A stretch of DNA of 60,511 bases from Eubacterium sp. UBA5416 (GTDB taxonomy: Bacteria; Bacillota; Clostridia; Lachnospirales; Lachnospiraceae). The stretch lies in contig DHNM01000026.1 of the NCBI GenBank assembly GCA_002409525.1, positions 1 through 60,511 of the forward strand, read 5' to 3'. Under the pieces are notes generated by a model. It saw nothing but the letters and a program-made list of their open reading frames with translations. It was not told the DNA's origin and ran no database searches. Below are positions 1 to 8,376 of this stretch, one piece after another; the stretch's first letter is position 1; every line of letters begins with the position of its first letter. Position numbers and translations under genes: made by a program.

Positions 1-66
1 ATGAAAAGGCATAACATGAAAAGGCATAACATGAAAAGCCATAATCCATCTCCGGATCAAACATAA
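1..66 (+). CDS. C-terminal tail of an upstream gene, with pentapeptide repeats (partial)
   Basis: The first 66 bases read in frame 1 as a peptide made of MKRHN, MKRHN and MKSHN followed by PSPDQT and a TAA stop. At DNA level this is three tandem copies of a 15-base unit (positions 1-15, 16-30, 31-45), the third with two changes. It is most simply the basic, His-rich C-terminal tail of a gene beginning before the window. The protein itself cannot be identified from this fragment, and a non-coding repeat is possible. Confidence 0.4.
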   Translation: MKRHNMKRHNMKSHNPSPDQT

Positions 67-101
67 GAATGAGATAACTTAAAGGGGAGCAAAAAGCTAC
101 A

Positions 102-1475
102 TTGAGTAAAGGGAGTAAAAACAAAAAAAACGGTAAAGGACATCTGAGACTGCATAAAAAGATAAACTGGAATATAGGAACCGTGATCTTTATGGCACTG
201 TTTATCTATATACTAATCAGTCTTATCATGTATCTTACAGCTGACCATATTACCTCGTATCAGGTGATATCAGGGCCCCTGTCCAAAAACGAGGTTCATA
301 CTGCACTGGCTATGCGCGAGGAAAACGTTGTCCATTCTGACTCGAATGGCTATGTCAATTATTATACGGGAAATCTGACTAAAATACGTCAGAACGGACC
401 TGTGTGCAGTATCAGTCAGAGTAAACAAAAGGTACAAAAAAGAGACTTAAGCGACCGTGAACTTACAGATATCCATACGGATGTCTCAAAATATTCAAGA
501 AATTATAATCAGAGTCGCTTTGAATCCGTGTACGATTTTAAGAATTCTTTGGGGGAAAGCCTGCAAAGCCAGAATAACACTCTCCAGGATACAGAAGACA
601 GCTTACCCAGGGGAACCCTGTCAAGTGAAAATGACGGTATTGTTGTTTATGCTACAGATGGAATGGAAAATCTGAAGGAAGAGGAACTGACTCCCCAGAT
701 TTTTGATAAAAAAACTTATAAGAAAGAAAACTTAAAAACAGGGGCACAGATTCACAAAGGAGATCCTTTGTATAAGCTTGTAACGAACGATAACTGGTCT
801 ATTGTAATTCCGATATCAGAAAAACAGGCTTCCAGGCTTGAATCTATGAGACAGATAAAAGTCAAATTTTTAAAAGACAACGAAAGTGAAACGGGACAAA
901 TGTCTATCCTTGCTGTAAAGGGGGAGCTTTATGCAAAGATTTCGTTTGATTCCGGTTTGATTCGGTATATCAATGACAGATATCTGGACGCAGAGCTTGT
1001 AACCAATACAAAAAGCGGATTGAAAATCCCGGTTTCATCCATTGTTAAGAAAAATTTCTATACACTTCCGGCGGAACTACTCACGAAAAACGAGGATAAT
1101 GAGCTTGGATTTTTCAGGGAAATCAAGGATAAGGACGGAAAGGTCAAGACAGAGTTCATAAGTGCGACAATCTATGCCAGAAAAACACCTGAGGACAGTA
1201 CACAGGAGTTATTGTATCTTGATACAGATACACTTACGAAAGGGGATGTTCTTGTCAATACGGATAATAATATTCGATATTCGGTAGAAGATATGGCTCC
1301 TCTTGAGGGTGTGTACTCCATGAATAAAGGGTACGCGGTTTTTAGAACCATATCAATCATAGATCAAAACAAAGAGTACTGCATTGTGGATTCGAAAACC
1401 AGATATGGTATCTCACAATACGATTTTATAGTGCTAAATGGAAATACAGTTAAGGAAAAAGAGATTCTATACTAG
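102..1475 (+). CDS. HlyD-like (membrane-fusion-type) single-pass membrane protein
   Basis: The 457-residue protein has a basic cytoplasmic N-terminus, one membrane segment at about residues 25-47 (GTVIFMALFIYILISLIMYL) and a long extracytoplasmic part. The external part has the split biotinyl/lipoyl-like hairpin layout of HlyD-type adaptor proteins: one half near residues 68-105 (the DSNGYVNYYTG stretch) and another near 170-250 (SENDGIVVYATDG, then GDPLYKLV). The start is a TTG preceded by AAAGGGGAG. No ABC or RND partner is encoded beside it. Instead it heads the sepF-lspA-rluD cluster, 14 bp before yggS, so a role in envelope or division biology is an inference. The family assignment rests on layout rather than a sharp motif. 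Confidence 0.7.
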   Translation: MSKGSKNKKNGKGHLRLHKKINWNIGTVIFMALFIYILISLIMYLTADHITSYQVISGPLSKNEVHTALAMREENVVHSDSNGYVNYYTGNLTKIRQNGPVCSISQSKQKVQKRDLSDRELTDIHTDVSKYSRNYNQSRFESVYDFKNSLGESLQSQNNTLQDTEDSLPRGTLSSENDGIVVYATDGMENLKEEELTPQIFDKKTYKKENLKTGAQIHKGDPLYKLVTNDNWSIVIPISEKQASRLESMRQIKVKFLKDNESETGQMSILAVKGELYAKISFDSGLIRYINDRYLDAELVTNTKSGLKIPVSSIVKKNFYTLPAELLTKNEDNELGFFREIKDKDGKVKTEFISATIYARKTPEDSTQELLYLDTDTLTKGDVLVNTDNNIRYSVEDMAPLEGVYSMNKGYAVFRTISIIDQNKEYCIVDSKTRYGISQYDFIVLNGNTVKEKEILY

Positions 1476-1489
1476 GAGGGATCATTGAA

Positions 1490-2197
1490 TTGCTAAAAGG
1501 GAACTTTGAAGATGTAGAAAATAAGATAAATCTGGCCTGCAAGAGAGCGGGAAGAAAACGCAGCGAAGTGACACTGGTTGCCGTGAGCAAAACAAAACCT
1601 GTGGAGATGATTCGGGAAATCTATGGCTGTGGGCAGAAAAATTTCGGTGAAAATAAGCCCCAGGAGATGAGGGACAAGTATGACGAGCTGCCTTCTGATA
1701 TCAGATGGCATATGATCGGACACCTTCAGAGAAATAAAGTTAAGTATGTGGTCGGAAGGGCGTGTCTGATTCACTCTGTTGATTCCGTACGGCTTGCAAA
1801 GGCAGTCAGCACGGAAGCTGTAAAAAAGCAATGTCAGGTTCCTATTCTCATTGAGGTCAATGTCTCCGGGGAAGAAAGCAAATTCGGAGTGTCCGTGGAG
1901 GATACCTGTACAATGATTCGGGAGATATCGGATTATCCGAATATCCATGTAGAGGGTCTGATGACGATCGCGCCTTTCGTGGAAGATCCCGAGGATAACA
2001 GACCGGTTTTTCGAAAATTACACCAATTAGGTGTTGACATCAAAGCGAAAAACATTAATAATGTTAATATGTGTATTTTGAGCATGGGAATGACCAACGA
2101 TTATGAAGTAGCAATAGAAGAGGGGGCTACAATGGTGCGAGTTGGTACAGGAATTTTTGGAGCCCGTAATTACACAGGAAGCACCCCCAATAAATAA
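1490..2197 (+). CDS. yggS: YggS/PROSC family pyridoxal-5'-phosphate homeostasis protein
   Basis: This is a cytosolic single-domain PLP-binding TIM barrel of 235 residues, the normal family length. Near residue 34 is VAVSKTKP, whose lysine forms the Schiff base with PLP. It is followed by GQKNFGENKPQE, WHMIGHLQRNK, the IEVNVSGEESKFG strand and GLMTIAPF, all typical of the family. The C-terminal LSMGMTNDYEVAIEEGATMVRVGTGIFG contributes the phosphate-binding loop. The start is TTG with AGGAGGG nine bases upstream. It is not a catalytic enzyme in known members but buffers cellular PLP. The position just before sepF is conserved in Firmicutes. Confidence 0.95.
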   Translation: MLKGNFEDVENKINLACKRAGRKRSEVTLVAVSKTKPVEMIREIYGCGQKNFGENKPQEMRDKYDELPSDIRWHMIGHLQRNKVKYVVGRACLIHSVDSVRLAKAVSTEAVKKQCQVPILIEVNVSGEESKFGVSVEDTCTMIREISDYPNIHVEGLMTIAPFVEDPEDNRPVFRKLHQLGVDIKAKNINNVNMCILSMGMTNDYEVAIEEGATMVRVGTGIFGARNYTGSTPNK

Positions 2198-2214
2198 TAG
2201 GAGATTATTAAGAT

Positions 2215-2820
2215 ATGAGCGTATTAGACAAGTTTTTAGATGCAATCCGGTTGAACGATGATTACGACGATGAGGATGAATTCTTTGATGATGATATAGA
2301 GGACGACTACGAAGATGAAAAACCAAAAAAACGTTTTTTCCGAACACTGGATGATGATGACGAATTTGAGGATGAGTATGTGAAACCGAAGAAAAGAGCA
2401 GCATCATCACATCGTGAAACAAAGTCTGCATCTGCCGCATCCAGACACAGCGCTCCTAAACAGTCAAGGCCGGTACAGCCTAAACAGACTGCAAAAGTAA
2501 CGCCCATGAGAAAAAAACAGGGAGGGGCCGGCATGGAAGTATGTGTGATAAAACCTAATTCTATGGAAGACACCAGAGAAATTGCAGATACACTTTTGGC
2601 GAATTGTACGGTAGTTTTAAACGTGGAAGGAATTGATGTTGAAGTTGCACAGAGAATCATTGATTTTTCTTCCGGATCATGTTATTCGATAAATGGAAGT
2701 CTTCAGAAAGTATCAAGCTATATCTTTATTCTTACACCTGAGGATGTGGAAATTTCCGGAGATATACAGGACATCTTGAATGATGCCTTTGAACTGCCTT
2801 CGATACGAACAGATTTCTAG
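2215..2820 (+). CDS. sepF: Cell division protein SepF
   Basis: SepF tethers FtsZ to the membrane and shapes the division septum. The 201-residue protein has the standard build: an N-terminal amphipathic membrane-targeting helix (MSVLDKFLDAIRL), a very acidic linker rich in Asp and Glu (about residues 12-50), a basic Lys/Ser/Ala stretch, and a C-terminal SepF core from about residue 105 (VCVIKPNSMEDTREIADTLL, then VVLNVEGIDVEVAQRIIDFSSG). The ATG at 2215 follows the weak GGAGATT. It lies 17 bp after yggS and 11 bp before ylmH, so it is very likely in the same operon. The linker is more acidic than in Bacillus SepF. Confidence 0.95.
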   Translation: MSVLDKFLDAIRLNDDYDDEDEFFDDDIEDDYEDEKPKKRFFRTLDDDDEFEDEYVKPKKRAASSHRETKSASAASRHSAPKQSRPVQPKQTAKVTPMRKKQGGAGMEVCVIKPNSMEDTREIADTLLANCTVVLNVEGIDVEVAQRIIDFSSGSCYSINGSLQKVSSYIFILTPEDVEISGDIQDILNDAFELPSIRTDF

Positions 2821-2831
2821 GAGGCAGACTT

Positions 2832-3584
2832 ATGGATAGAGAGCTGCAGATCAGAAAGCGGCTGAAAGAACTTGCCGATACGGCTTATCAGAGAAATATC
2901 GTAACTTTTACCAGGTTTATGGATTTAGAAGAACAACATATTTTACATAGTGTAAACTGGAGAGATCATGGCGTAAATGTCGATCTCTCCGGCGGCTATG
3001 ATACGGCAGAGCGTCAGATGGCAGCATTTCTCCCTGATGCTCTTGTTTTTGAATGGAAATATCCTTTTGTATGTGTCCGGATTATTCCCGAATCATTAAA
3101 GTTTGCAGAACCTATAATCCACAGGGATTTTCTCGGAGCAGTCTTAAATCTTGGAATTTCCAGGAACTGTCTCGGGGATCTGGCTGTGAAAGATAACTGC
3201 GGGTATATTTTTGCCGAAGAGAATATAGCTGATTTTCTGTGCAGTGAGCTGACCCGGGTGAGACATACTCTTGTGACTGCAAAAATCTGTGAGACTCTGA
3301 CCGGTTTCCCGGAGCCTGATGAGAAAGAAATAAAGGGAAGCGTTGCATCTGTCCGACTGGACAGTATCCTCGCTCTTGCACTTGGCGGATCCCGCAGTTC
3401 TATGATCTCTTATATTGAGAACGGGAAAGTTTTTGTGAACGGTAAAATGATAGCCTCAAATGGCTATGTGCTAAAAGATAATGATGTGGTTTCTGTCAGA
3501 GGAGCAGGAAAATTCAGGTTTGGACAGGTTTTACATCATACGAAAAAAGGAAGAAACATGGTAGCGGTATATCGCTACCAATAG
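2832..3584 (+). CDS. ylmH: YlmH-family S4-domain RNA-binding protein
   Basis: The 250-residue protein has the N-terminal YlmH region (RFMDLEEQHIL, FLGAVLNLGISRNCLGDL) and a C-terminal S4 RNA-binding domain from about residue 175 (VRLDSILALALGGSRSSMISYIENGKVFVNGKMI). YlmH homologues bind the ribosome and act on stalled complexes, and the gene sits in Firmicute division clusters. The start ATG follows AGGAGGCAGACTT, 11 bp after sepF. The C-terminal KKGRNMVAVYRYQ tail is basic, as expected for RNA binding. Confidence 0.9.
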   Translation: MDRELQIRKRLKELADTAYQRNIVTFTRFMDLEEQHILHSVNWRDHGVNVDLSGGYDTAERQMAAFLPDALVFEWKYPFVCVRIIPESLKFAEPIIHRDFLGAVLNLGISRNCLGDLAVKDNCGYIFAEENIADFLCSELTRVRHTLVTAKICETLTGFPEPDEKEIKGSVASVRLDSILALALGGSRSSMISYIENGKVFVNGKMIASNGYVLKDNDVVSVRGAGKFRFGQVLHHTKKGRNMVAVYRYQ

Positions 3585-3594
3585 GAGGAATCAG

Positions 3595-4707
3595 ATGAAG
3601 GCAATGACGGTGCAGTCTAATCGGATGAAAAGCAGCAATTCCTATGATATTGTATGGGAAGATGATTTTTCAGAGTTAATGGCACAGATAAAGAAATTAC
3701 AGCTGACAGCAGAAAAATATTGTATCGTGGCAGATAGTAATATTGCCGGCTTATATCTTGAGGAAGTAAAAGGGCTCTTCGAGAGAGAAGGACTGCATGT
3801 CACAAGCTTTGTATTTCCGGCAGGGGAACAGTCTAAAAATATTCAGACAGTCCAGAATCTGTATACTCATCTGATACAGGAACATTATGACAGGAAAGAT
3901 ATCCTGGTGGCACTAGGCGGAGGAGTGACCGGTGATCTGACTGGATATGCGGCAGCTACCTATCTTCGGGGGATTGACTTCATTTCCATACCAACGACTT
4001 TACTTGCACAGGTTGACAGCAGTATCGGCGGAAAAACCGGCGTTGATTTTGAAAATTATAAAAACATGGTTGGTGCATTTTATAATCCAAGACTTGTGTA
4101 TATGAACCTGGCTACGCTGGATACGTTATCGGGCAGACAATTTGCCTGTGGCATGGGCGAAGTCTTAAAGACCGGTCTTTTAGGTGACGGAGAGCTTTAT
4201 GTCTTTACCATCAATCATATGTATGAAATCGACGAGAGAGATCATTATGTTGTGCGGGAACTGATCCGAAAATGTTGTGAAGTTAAGAAGCATGTGGTAG
4301 AACAGGATCCGGAAGAAAGGGGAATTCGTGCGACTTTAAACCTTGGACACACGGTAGGACATGCGATAGAAAAGCTGAAAAATTTCAAATTGACACACGG
4401 AGAATGTGTAGCTCTTGGAACTGTTTGTGCGGCGGAGATCTCTCATGAGAGAGGGTACCTATCCACAGAAGAGTTTTATGAGATCAGGGATATGAATGTT
4501 GGCTTCAATCTTCCAATCACTGTAGATGGTATAAATCCTGACGATATCTTAGAGGTAAGCAGGCAGGATAAAAAGATAGAGCATGGTCTTAGAAGATTTA
4601 TTCTGCTAAAATCCATAGGCAATGCCGTAATTGATGATACAGTGACCGATGAAGAAGTGCTGAGGGCATTTGATTTTATCAATGGAGACCGGATTGATGG
4701 AGAATAA
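3595..4707 (+). CDS. aroB: 3-dehydroquinate synthase
   Basis: AroB converts DAHP to 3-dehydroquinate in the shikimate pathway, using NAD and a divalent metal. The 370-residue protein carries the NAD-binding LVALGGGVTGDLTGYAAATYLRGI (about residues 101-124), the PTTLLAQVDSSIGGKTGVDF substrate loop, the GMGEVLKTGLLGD block and the metal-binding NLGHTVGHAIEKL. Length and motif order are normal. The ATG at 3595 follows AGGAGG. No other shikimate gene is nearby; it stands between ylmH and lspA, where many Firmicutes carry divIVA. Its last 11 bases overlap the start of lspA, so the two are probably translationally coupled. Confidence 0.96.
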   Translation: MKAMTVQSNRMKSSNSYDIVWEDDFSELMAQIKKLQLTAEKYCIVADSNIAGLYLEEVKGLFEREGLHVTSFVFPAGEQSKNIQTVQNLYTHLIQEHYDRKDILVALGGGVTGDLTGYAAATYLRGIDFISIPTTLLAQVDSSIGGKTGVDFENYKNMVGAFYNPRLVYMNLATLDTLSGRQFACGMGEVLKTGLLGDGELYVFTINHMYEIDERDHYVVRELIRKCCEVKKHVVEQDPEERGIRATLNLGHTVGHAIEKLKNFKLTHGECVALGTVCAAEISHERGYLSTEEFYEIRDMNVGFNLPITVDGINPDDILEVSRQDKKIEHGLRRFILLKSIGNAVIDDTVTDEEVLRAFDFINGDRIDGE

Positions 4708-5224
4708 AAAGAAAAACCTTATTTATATGGGCGTTGCAATGCTGGGGATAGCATTGCTTTTAGGACTTGATCAGTGGACGAAGCATCTGGCGGTTGTACA
4801 TCTGAAAAACCGGCCCAATATTGTGCTGATTGACGGAGTACTCGAGCTTGAGTATTTGGAAAACCGCGGGGCTGCATTCGGCATTTTACAAAATCAGCAG
4901 TGGCTCTTTGCGATCCTTACAATCTTGTTTCTGGGCATCTCTTTCTATGTGTTCTGGAAGGTACCGAAGATACCTCGTTACATGCCGATATTTGGTGTTT
5001 TTATCGTACTGGCATCCGGAGCCATAGGCAACTTTATCGACCGGTTAGCACGGAAGTATGTAGTTGATTTTATCTATTTCAGTCTAATCGACTTTCCTAT
5101 CTTCAATGTTGCAGATATCTATCTGACATTATCGGCTGCTATGATCTTTATCTTAATGCTGGTTGTTTACAAAGATGAGGACTACGATAAAATATTTGGA
5201 AAGAGAAGCAAAGATGAAGGTTAA
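4697..5224 (+). CDS. lspA: Lipoprotein signal peptidase (signal peptidase II)
   Basis: LspA is the membrane aspartyl protease that removes signal peptides from prolipoproteins after diacylglyceryl transfer. With the ATG at 4697 it is 175 residues with four membrane helices. The two catalytic aspartates lie in GNFIDRL and FPIFNVADIYL, and the conserved ENRGAAFGIL loop is present near residue 57. An earlier in-frame ATG at 4670 is rejected because 4697 has GGAG nine bases upstream and gives the usual start. The gene overlaps aroB by 11 bp and rluD by 11 bp. Probable clients in this window are the Cys-lipobox binding proteins at 10300, 22501 and 39227. Confidence 0.95.
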   Translation: MENKKKNLIYMGVAMLGIALLLGLDQWTKHLAVVHLKNRPNIVLIDGVLELEYLENRGAAFGILQNQQWLFAILTILFLGISFYVFWKVPKIPRYMPIFGVFIVLASGAIGNFIDRLARKYVVDFIYFSLIDFPIFNVADIYLTLSAAMIFILMLVVYKDEDYDKIFGKRSKDEG

Positions 5225-6143
5225 AGAGTTAAAATTTGAGGTAAAAGACGGGGAGAGCAATCAGCGAATTGATCAATATCTCTCCGACCGGCTTTCCGAT
5301 TACTCCCGGACGTTTTTGAATCGAATGGTAAAGGAGAAGAATGTTCAGGTAGGAAGTGAGCATGTAAAGCCAAGTTATAGGGTAAATGTGGGTGATATCA
5401 TAAAGATCGAACTTCCGACTGAGAAAAACCACAGGCCTCTCCCGGAAGATATTCCTCTTAATATTCTGTATGAGGATGACGATATCATTGTTATCAATAA
5501 GCCGAAGGGAATGGTCGTGCATCCGGCACCCGGAAATTATACGCATACCCTCGTAAACGCTCTTTTGTTCCACTGCGGTGATCATCTGGCGGCCGGTAAT
5601 GACAAGATGCGTCCCGGTATTGTCCATCGAATAGACAAGGATACTACAGGGGCGCTTGTGGCATGCAAAAATGATCCTGCATTTCAAAGCCTGAGTTCTC
5701 AGCTCGCCGCACATACGATCACACGCAGGTATCGTGCTGTCTGTTATGGCGATTTAAAAGACGATACAGGTACAATCGAGGGAAATATAGGACGTCATCC
5801 TATCAATAGGATTAAGATGGCATGTGGCGTACCGGGCGGCAAATCAGCCGTGACCCATTATCGTGTACTGGAACGTTTTCACGGATACAATTATATAGAA
5901 TGTCAGCTGGAGACAGGCAGAACCCATCAGATCCGTGTTCATATGGCGAGTATCAGACATCCTCTTCTGGGTGATGAAATTTACGGTCCGGGGAAAAGTG
6001 CGTTCAAGCATCTGCAGGGGCAGACTCTGCATGCTATGGTTCTGGGATTTCAACATCCTGTAACAGGTGAATATATAGAATTTACGGCCCCGCTGCCTGA
6101 ATACTTTACAAATTTGTTGAAAAAATTAAAAAATGTGTTATAA
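5214..6143 (+). CDS. rluD: RluD-type 23S rRNA pseudouridine synthase
   Basis: This RluA-family enzyme isomerises uridines in 23S rRNA; the RluD subtype is inferred from synteny with lspA. The 309-residue product has an N-terminal S4 domain (QRIDQYLSDRLSDYSRTFLNRMVKEKNVQVG) and the catalytic domain with HRIDKDTTGALVACKN, whose Asp is the nucleophile, plus LETGRTHQIRVHMASIRHPLLGDEIYG. The start at 5214 (MKVKELKFEV) is chosen over the upstream in-frame ATG at 5163, which lies well inside lspA. Its 3' end contains the promoter for the next gene. Confidence 0.93.
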   Translation: MKVKELKFEVKDGESNQRIDQYLSDRLSDYSRTFLNRMVKEKNVQVGSEHVKPSYRVNVGDIIKIELPTEKNHRPLPEDIPLNILYEDDDIIVINKPKGMVVHPAPGNYTHTLVNALLFHCGDHLAAGNDKMRPGIVHRIDKDTTGALVACKNDPAFQSLSSQLAAHTITRRYRAVCYGDLKDDTGTIEGNIGRHPINRIKMACGVPGGKSAVTHYRVLERFHGYNYIECQLETGRTHQIRVHMASIRHPLLGDEIYGPGKSAFKHLQGQTLHAMVLGFQHPVTGEYIEFTAPLPEYFTNLLKKLKNVL

Positions 6144-6144
6144 T
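6117..6144 (+). promoter_or_regulatory. Sigma-A-type promoter for the cytidylate-kinase-like gene
   Basis: TTGAAA (6117-6122), 16 bp, then TATAAT (6139-6144). It lies over the last codons of rluD and points to the gene at 6213, giving a leader of about 60 nt. Confidence 0.6.
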
Positions 6145-6145
6145 A

Positions 6146-6176
6146 TTGAAAAGAAGTTTTTATAACTTTCTTTTCA
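6146..6176 (+). other. A/T-rich hairpin in the 5' leader of the cytidylate-kinase-like gene
   Basis: TTGAAAAGAAGTT and AACTTTCTTTTCAA can pair across a short loop. No U-run follows on +, so it is more likely a leader structure or weak rluD 3' end than a strong terminator. Confidence 0.4.
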
Positions 6177-6212
6177 AAAAACTGATTTTCTTTAAGAAGG
6201 GAGAGATGCAGT

Positions 6213-6872
6213 TTGAGAACCATTATTACGATTGGAAGACAATATGGAAGTGGTGGTCACCAGATCGGTAAAGCGGTGTCTGATGAATATGGTATTGGAT
6301 ATTATGATAAAGAATTGCTGGACAGAGCTGCAAGGGAAAGCGGGATTGGCAAAGAGTTATTCGAGAATCAGGACGAAAAGCCTACAAGCAGCTTCCTCTA
6401 TTCTCTGGTTATGGACACGTATTCCTTTGGACTCGGAGCAAGCCCTTTATCTGATATGCCTTTAAATCAAAAAGTATTTCTGGCACAGTTTAATGCAATC
6501 AGAAAAATTGCCGAGGAGGAACCATGTGTGATGATTGGACGGTGCTCCGACTACGCGCTGGCCGAAAACCCGAATCTGTTAAGTATCTTTATCCATGCGG
6601 ATATGCAGACCCGGATCCGCAGGATCGCGGCAAAATATGATTTGACCGATGCCAGGGCAAAAGAAAAAATTGAAAAGATAGACAAGAAACGTGCAAGTTA
6701 TTACAACTATTATACCAGCAAAAGGTGGGGCGACGCAGACAGTTATCGGCTCACCCTGGACAGTGGAGTGCTTGGAATCCAGGGCTGTATTGAGACAATA
6801 AAGAAAGCTGTGGAATGGAAAGAAAAATCAGACACCGATAAAAAGATGATCTATGACGTGACCAAGTATTAA
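6213..6872 (+). CDS. Cytidylate kinase-like family protein (P-loop kinase)
   Basis: The 219-residue cytosolic protein begins with MRTIITIGRQYGSGGHQIGKAVS, a P-loop variant (GRQYGSGGHQIG) found in the cytidylate-kinase-like family rather than true Cmk. It is followed by YYDKELL near residue 30, CVMIGRCSDYAL near 105, and the lid-like RRIAAKYDLTDARAKEKI with DKKRASYYNYYT. The start is TTG with AAGAAGGGAGAGA upstream. Substrate is unknown. Members of this family are common as extra copies in Clostridia and should not be assumed to phosphorylate CMP. The following 80-codon gene starts 13 bp later and is probably cotranscribed. Confidence 0.85.
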   Translation: MRTIITIGRQYGSGGHQIGKAVSDEYGIGYYDKELLDRAARESGIGKELFENQDEKPTSSFLYSLVMDTYSFGLGASPLSDMPLNQKVFLAQFNAIRKIAEEEPCVMIGRCSDYALAENPNLLSIFIHADMQTRIRRIAAKYDLTDARAKEKIEKIDKKRASYYNYYTSKRWGDADSYRLTLDSGVLGIQGCIETIKKAVEWKEKSDTDKKMIYDVTKY

Positions 6873-6885
6873 GGGATAATGATAG

Positions 6886-7128
6886 ATGGAACGTTTATTA
6901 AAGATACAAAATCTGTTAAAAGAGAAAGAAATCTCGTACACCTATTCGGAAGAAGACGGATGCGGCAGTGTGGATTTTATGCACAGAGGACTCCCCTATC
7001 ACATCTGGGAATATGCGGATGAATCATCGCCCTGCGGTGTAGAGACAAATGTATTTCATGCGGGCCGCTCGGAAGATATCGAGGGCAGTTACGAGGATAC
7101 ACTGATCGAAGAAATCAAAAACTGGTAA
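6886..7128 (+). CDS. Small conserved-looking protein of unknown function (80 aa)
   Basis: This is a compact acidic protein (many Glu and Asp, HIWEYADESSPCGVETNVFHAGR in the middle) without a signal peptide or membrane helix. I do not recognise the family. It starts with ATG after GGGATAATGATAG, 13 bp behind the kinase-like gene, and ends 23 bp before a strong terminator, so it looks like the last gene of that transcript. Codon use resembles its neighbours, which supports it being real. Confidence 0.7.
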   Translation: MERLLKIQNLLKEKEISYTYSEEDGCGSVDFMHRGLPYHIWEYADESSPCGVETNVFHAGRSEDIEGSYEDTLIEEIKNW

Positions 7129-7151
7129 TGAATATAATATTGTTCCCATAG

Positions 7152-7189
7152 AGGCGTTGTCATTATTAAAATGGCAATGCTTCTTTTTT
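7152..7189 (+). terminator. Rho-independent terminator of the kinase-like/80-aa gene unit
   Basis: AGGCGTTGTCAT (7152-7163) pairs with ATGGCAATGCTT (7171-7182), including three G-U pairs, and is followed by a T-rich tract ending about 7189. Confidence 0.8.
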
Positions 7190-7310
7190 GTGTTAAAAAA
7201 CACGGGCTAAAATAATACACAAAACAGACAGCTCAAATATGTTGGAGTATACAAAAAATCAAAAAGTCCTTGCAATCTAAAGATAAAAGTGTTAGCTTAT
7301 AGATATCAAT

Positions 7311-7322
7311 TGTTAAGTAACA
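7311..7322. promoter_or_regulatory. Possible operator palindrome before the LacI-family gene
   Basis: TGTTA, two bases, TAACA forms a short perfect inverted repeat 17 bp before the regulator start. A weak -35 TTGCAA is at 7270-7275, but I see no convincing -10. LacI-type regulators often bind short palindromes at their own operons, but this one is short enough to be chance. Confidence 0.3.
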
Positions 7323-7338
7323 TTATTAGGGAGTAAAT

Positions 7339-8343
7339 ATGGCAGAAAATAGAATTTCTATGCAGGATATCGCTGATGAACTTGGAATCAGCAAGGTAAC
7401 TGTCTCAAAGGCATTAAACGACAAAGATGGTGTCAGCGACGAACTAAGAGAAAGAATCTTTCAGGTGGCCGAAAGAGAGGATTATAAATTACCCGGTTAC
7501 GGACAGCGAAAGGCCAGAAAAGTCGGCATCATCATGAGTGAACGCTTCAACTCGAGGTCCGATGCCGGTAAGTTCTATATGGGAATGTATGAAAGCATTA
7601 TCACAGAACTGCGATTAGCATCCTGTACCGGCATTATGATTACTCCTAATATCACAAGTCTTGATCAGGATCTGGAAACAATAGAAAACGGAGGGCTTTT
7701 CGATGGGCTTATTCTTCTTGGTATATTGGATCAGGTTATAAGAAAGAAAGTTGATATGATTAAACTTCCAAAGGTTTACGTAGAGGTCTATGATGAAGGT
7801 CATAATTCGGACTCTGTAATTACAGAAAATATATACAGCACATACGCCATGACGAATTATTTACTGCAGAATGGACATACAGACATTGGGTTTGTCGGCA
7901 CAATTGGAGCAACAACGAGTATTACTGACCGGTTCCTGGGCTATACAAGGCTGCTTTTTGAACAGGGGATTCATACGCGAAAAGACTGGATTATACCGGA
8001 CAGAAGTATGGATGGGATTCCGGTTGATTTGAAGCTTCCGGAGGATATGCCGACAGCATTCGTATGTAATTGCGACGAGACAGCATTTCGATTATTGAAG
8101 GTTTTAAAACAAAATGGATTTACCGTGCCGGAAGAAATATCAGTAGTTGGATTTGACAACGATATTTATGCAAGACTTTGTGATCCCGGGCTTACAACTG
8201 TTGCTGTAAATGTCGAGGAGATCGGGAAAGTCACAGTAAGACGTATCCTTCATTTTATGGATCATTCAACTGATAAAGGAGGTGTAGTATATCGGATTCC
8301 GGGCAAAAATGTATTTAGAGATTCCGTAGTGAAGCGAAAATAA
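7339..8343 (+). CDS. LacI-family transcriptional regulator of the mannoside locus
   Basis: The 334-residue protein has the N-terminal LacI helix-turn-helix (ISMQDIADELGISKVTVSKALNDKDGVSDELRERI) and a periplasmic-binding-protein-like effector domain from about residue 60 (KVGIIMSERF, NGHTDIGFVGT, PTAFVCNCDETAFRLLKVLKQNGFTVPEEISVVGFDN). The hinge-helix region is present. It begins the locus and is followed after 33 bp by the transporter genes, so it probably senses a sugar released from the imported substrate and controls its own operon. Whether it represses or activates cannot be read from sequence. Confidence 0.93.
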   Translation: MAENRISMQDIADELGISKVTVSKALNDKDGVSDELRERIFQVAEREDYKLPGYGQRKARKVGIIMSERFNSRSDAGKFYMGMYESIITELRLASCTGIMITPNITSLDQDLETIENGGLFDGLILLGILDQVIRKKVDMIKLPKVYVEVYDEGHNSDSVITENIYSTYAMTNYLLQNGHTDIGFVGTIGATTSITDRFLGYTRLLFEQGIHTRKDWIIPDRSMDGIPVDLKLPEDMPTAFVCNCDETAFRLLKVLKQNGFTVPEEISVVGFDNDIYARLCDPGLTTVAVNVEEIGKVTVRRILHFMDHSTDKGGVVYRIPGKNVFRDSVVKRK

Positions 8344-8347
8344 TTAC

Positions 8348-8361
8348 ACATCGAAAGATGT
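8348..8361 (+). other. Intercistronic hairpin with GAAA tetraloop
   Basis: ACATC and GATGT close a GAAA (GNRA) loop in the 33-bp gap between the regulator and the first permease gene. It may protect or process the mRNA. Confidence 0.35.
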
Positions 8362-8376
8362 CAAGGAGGAATATAG

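Noticed and set aside
1493..1948. 151-codon frame antisense to yggS
   Set aside because: It is a shadow of yggS, without ribosome binding site or motifs.
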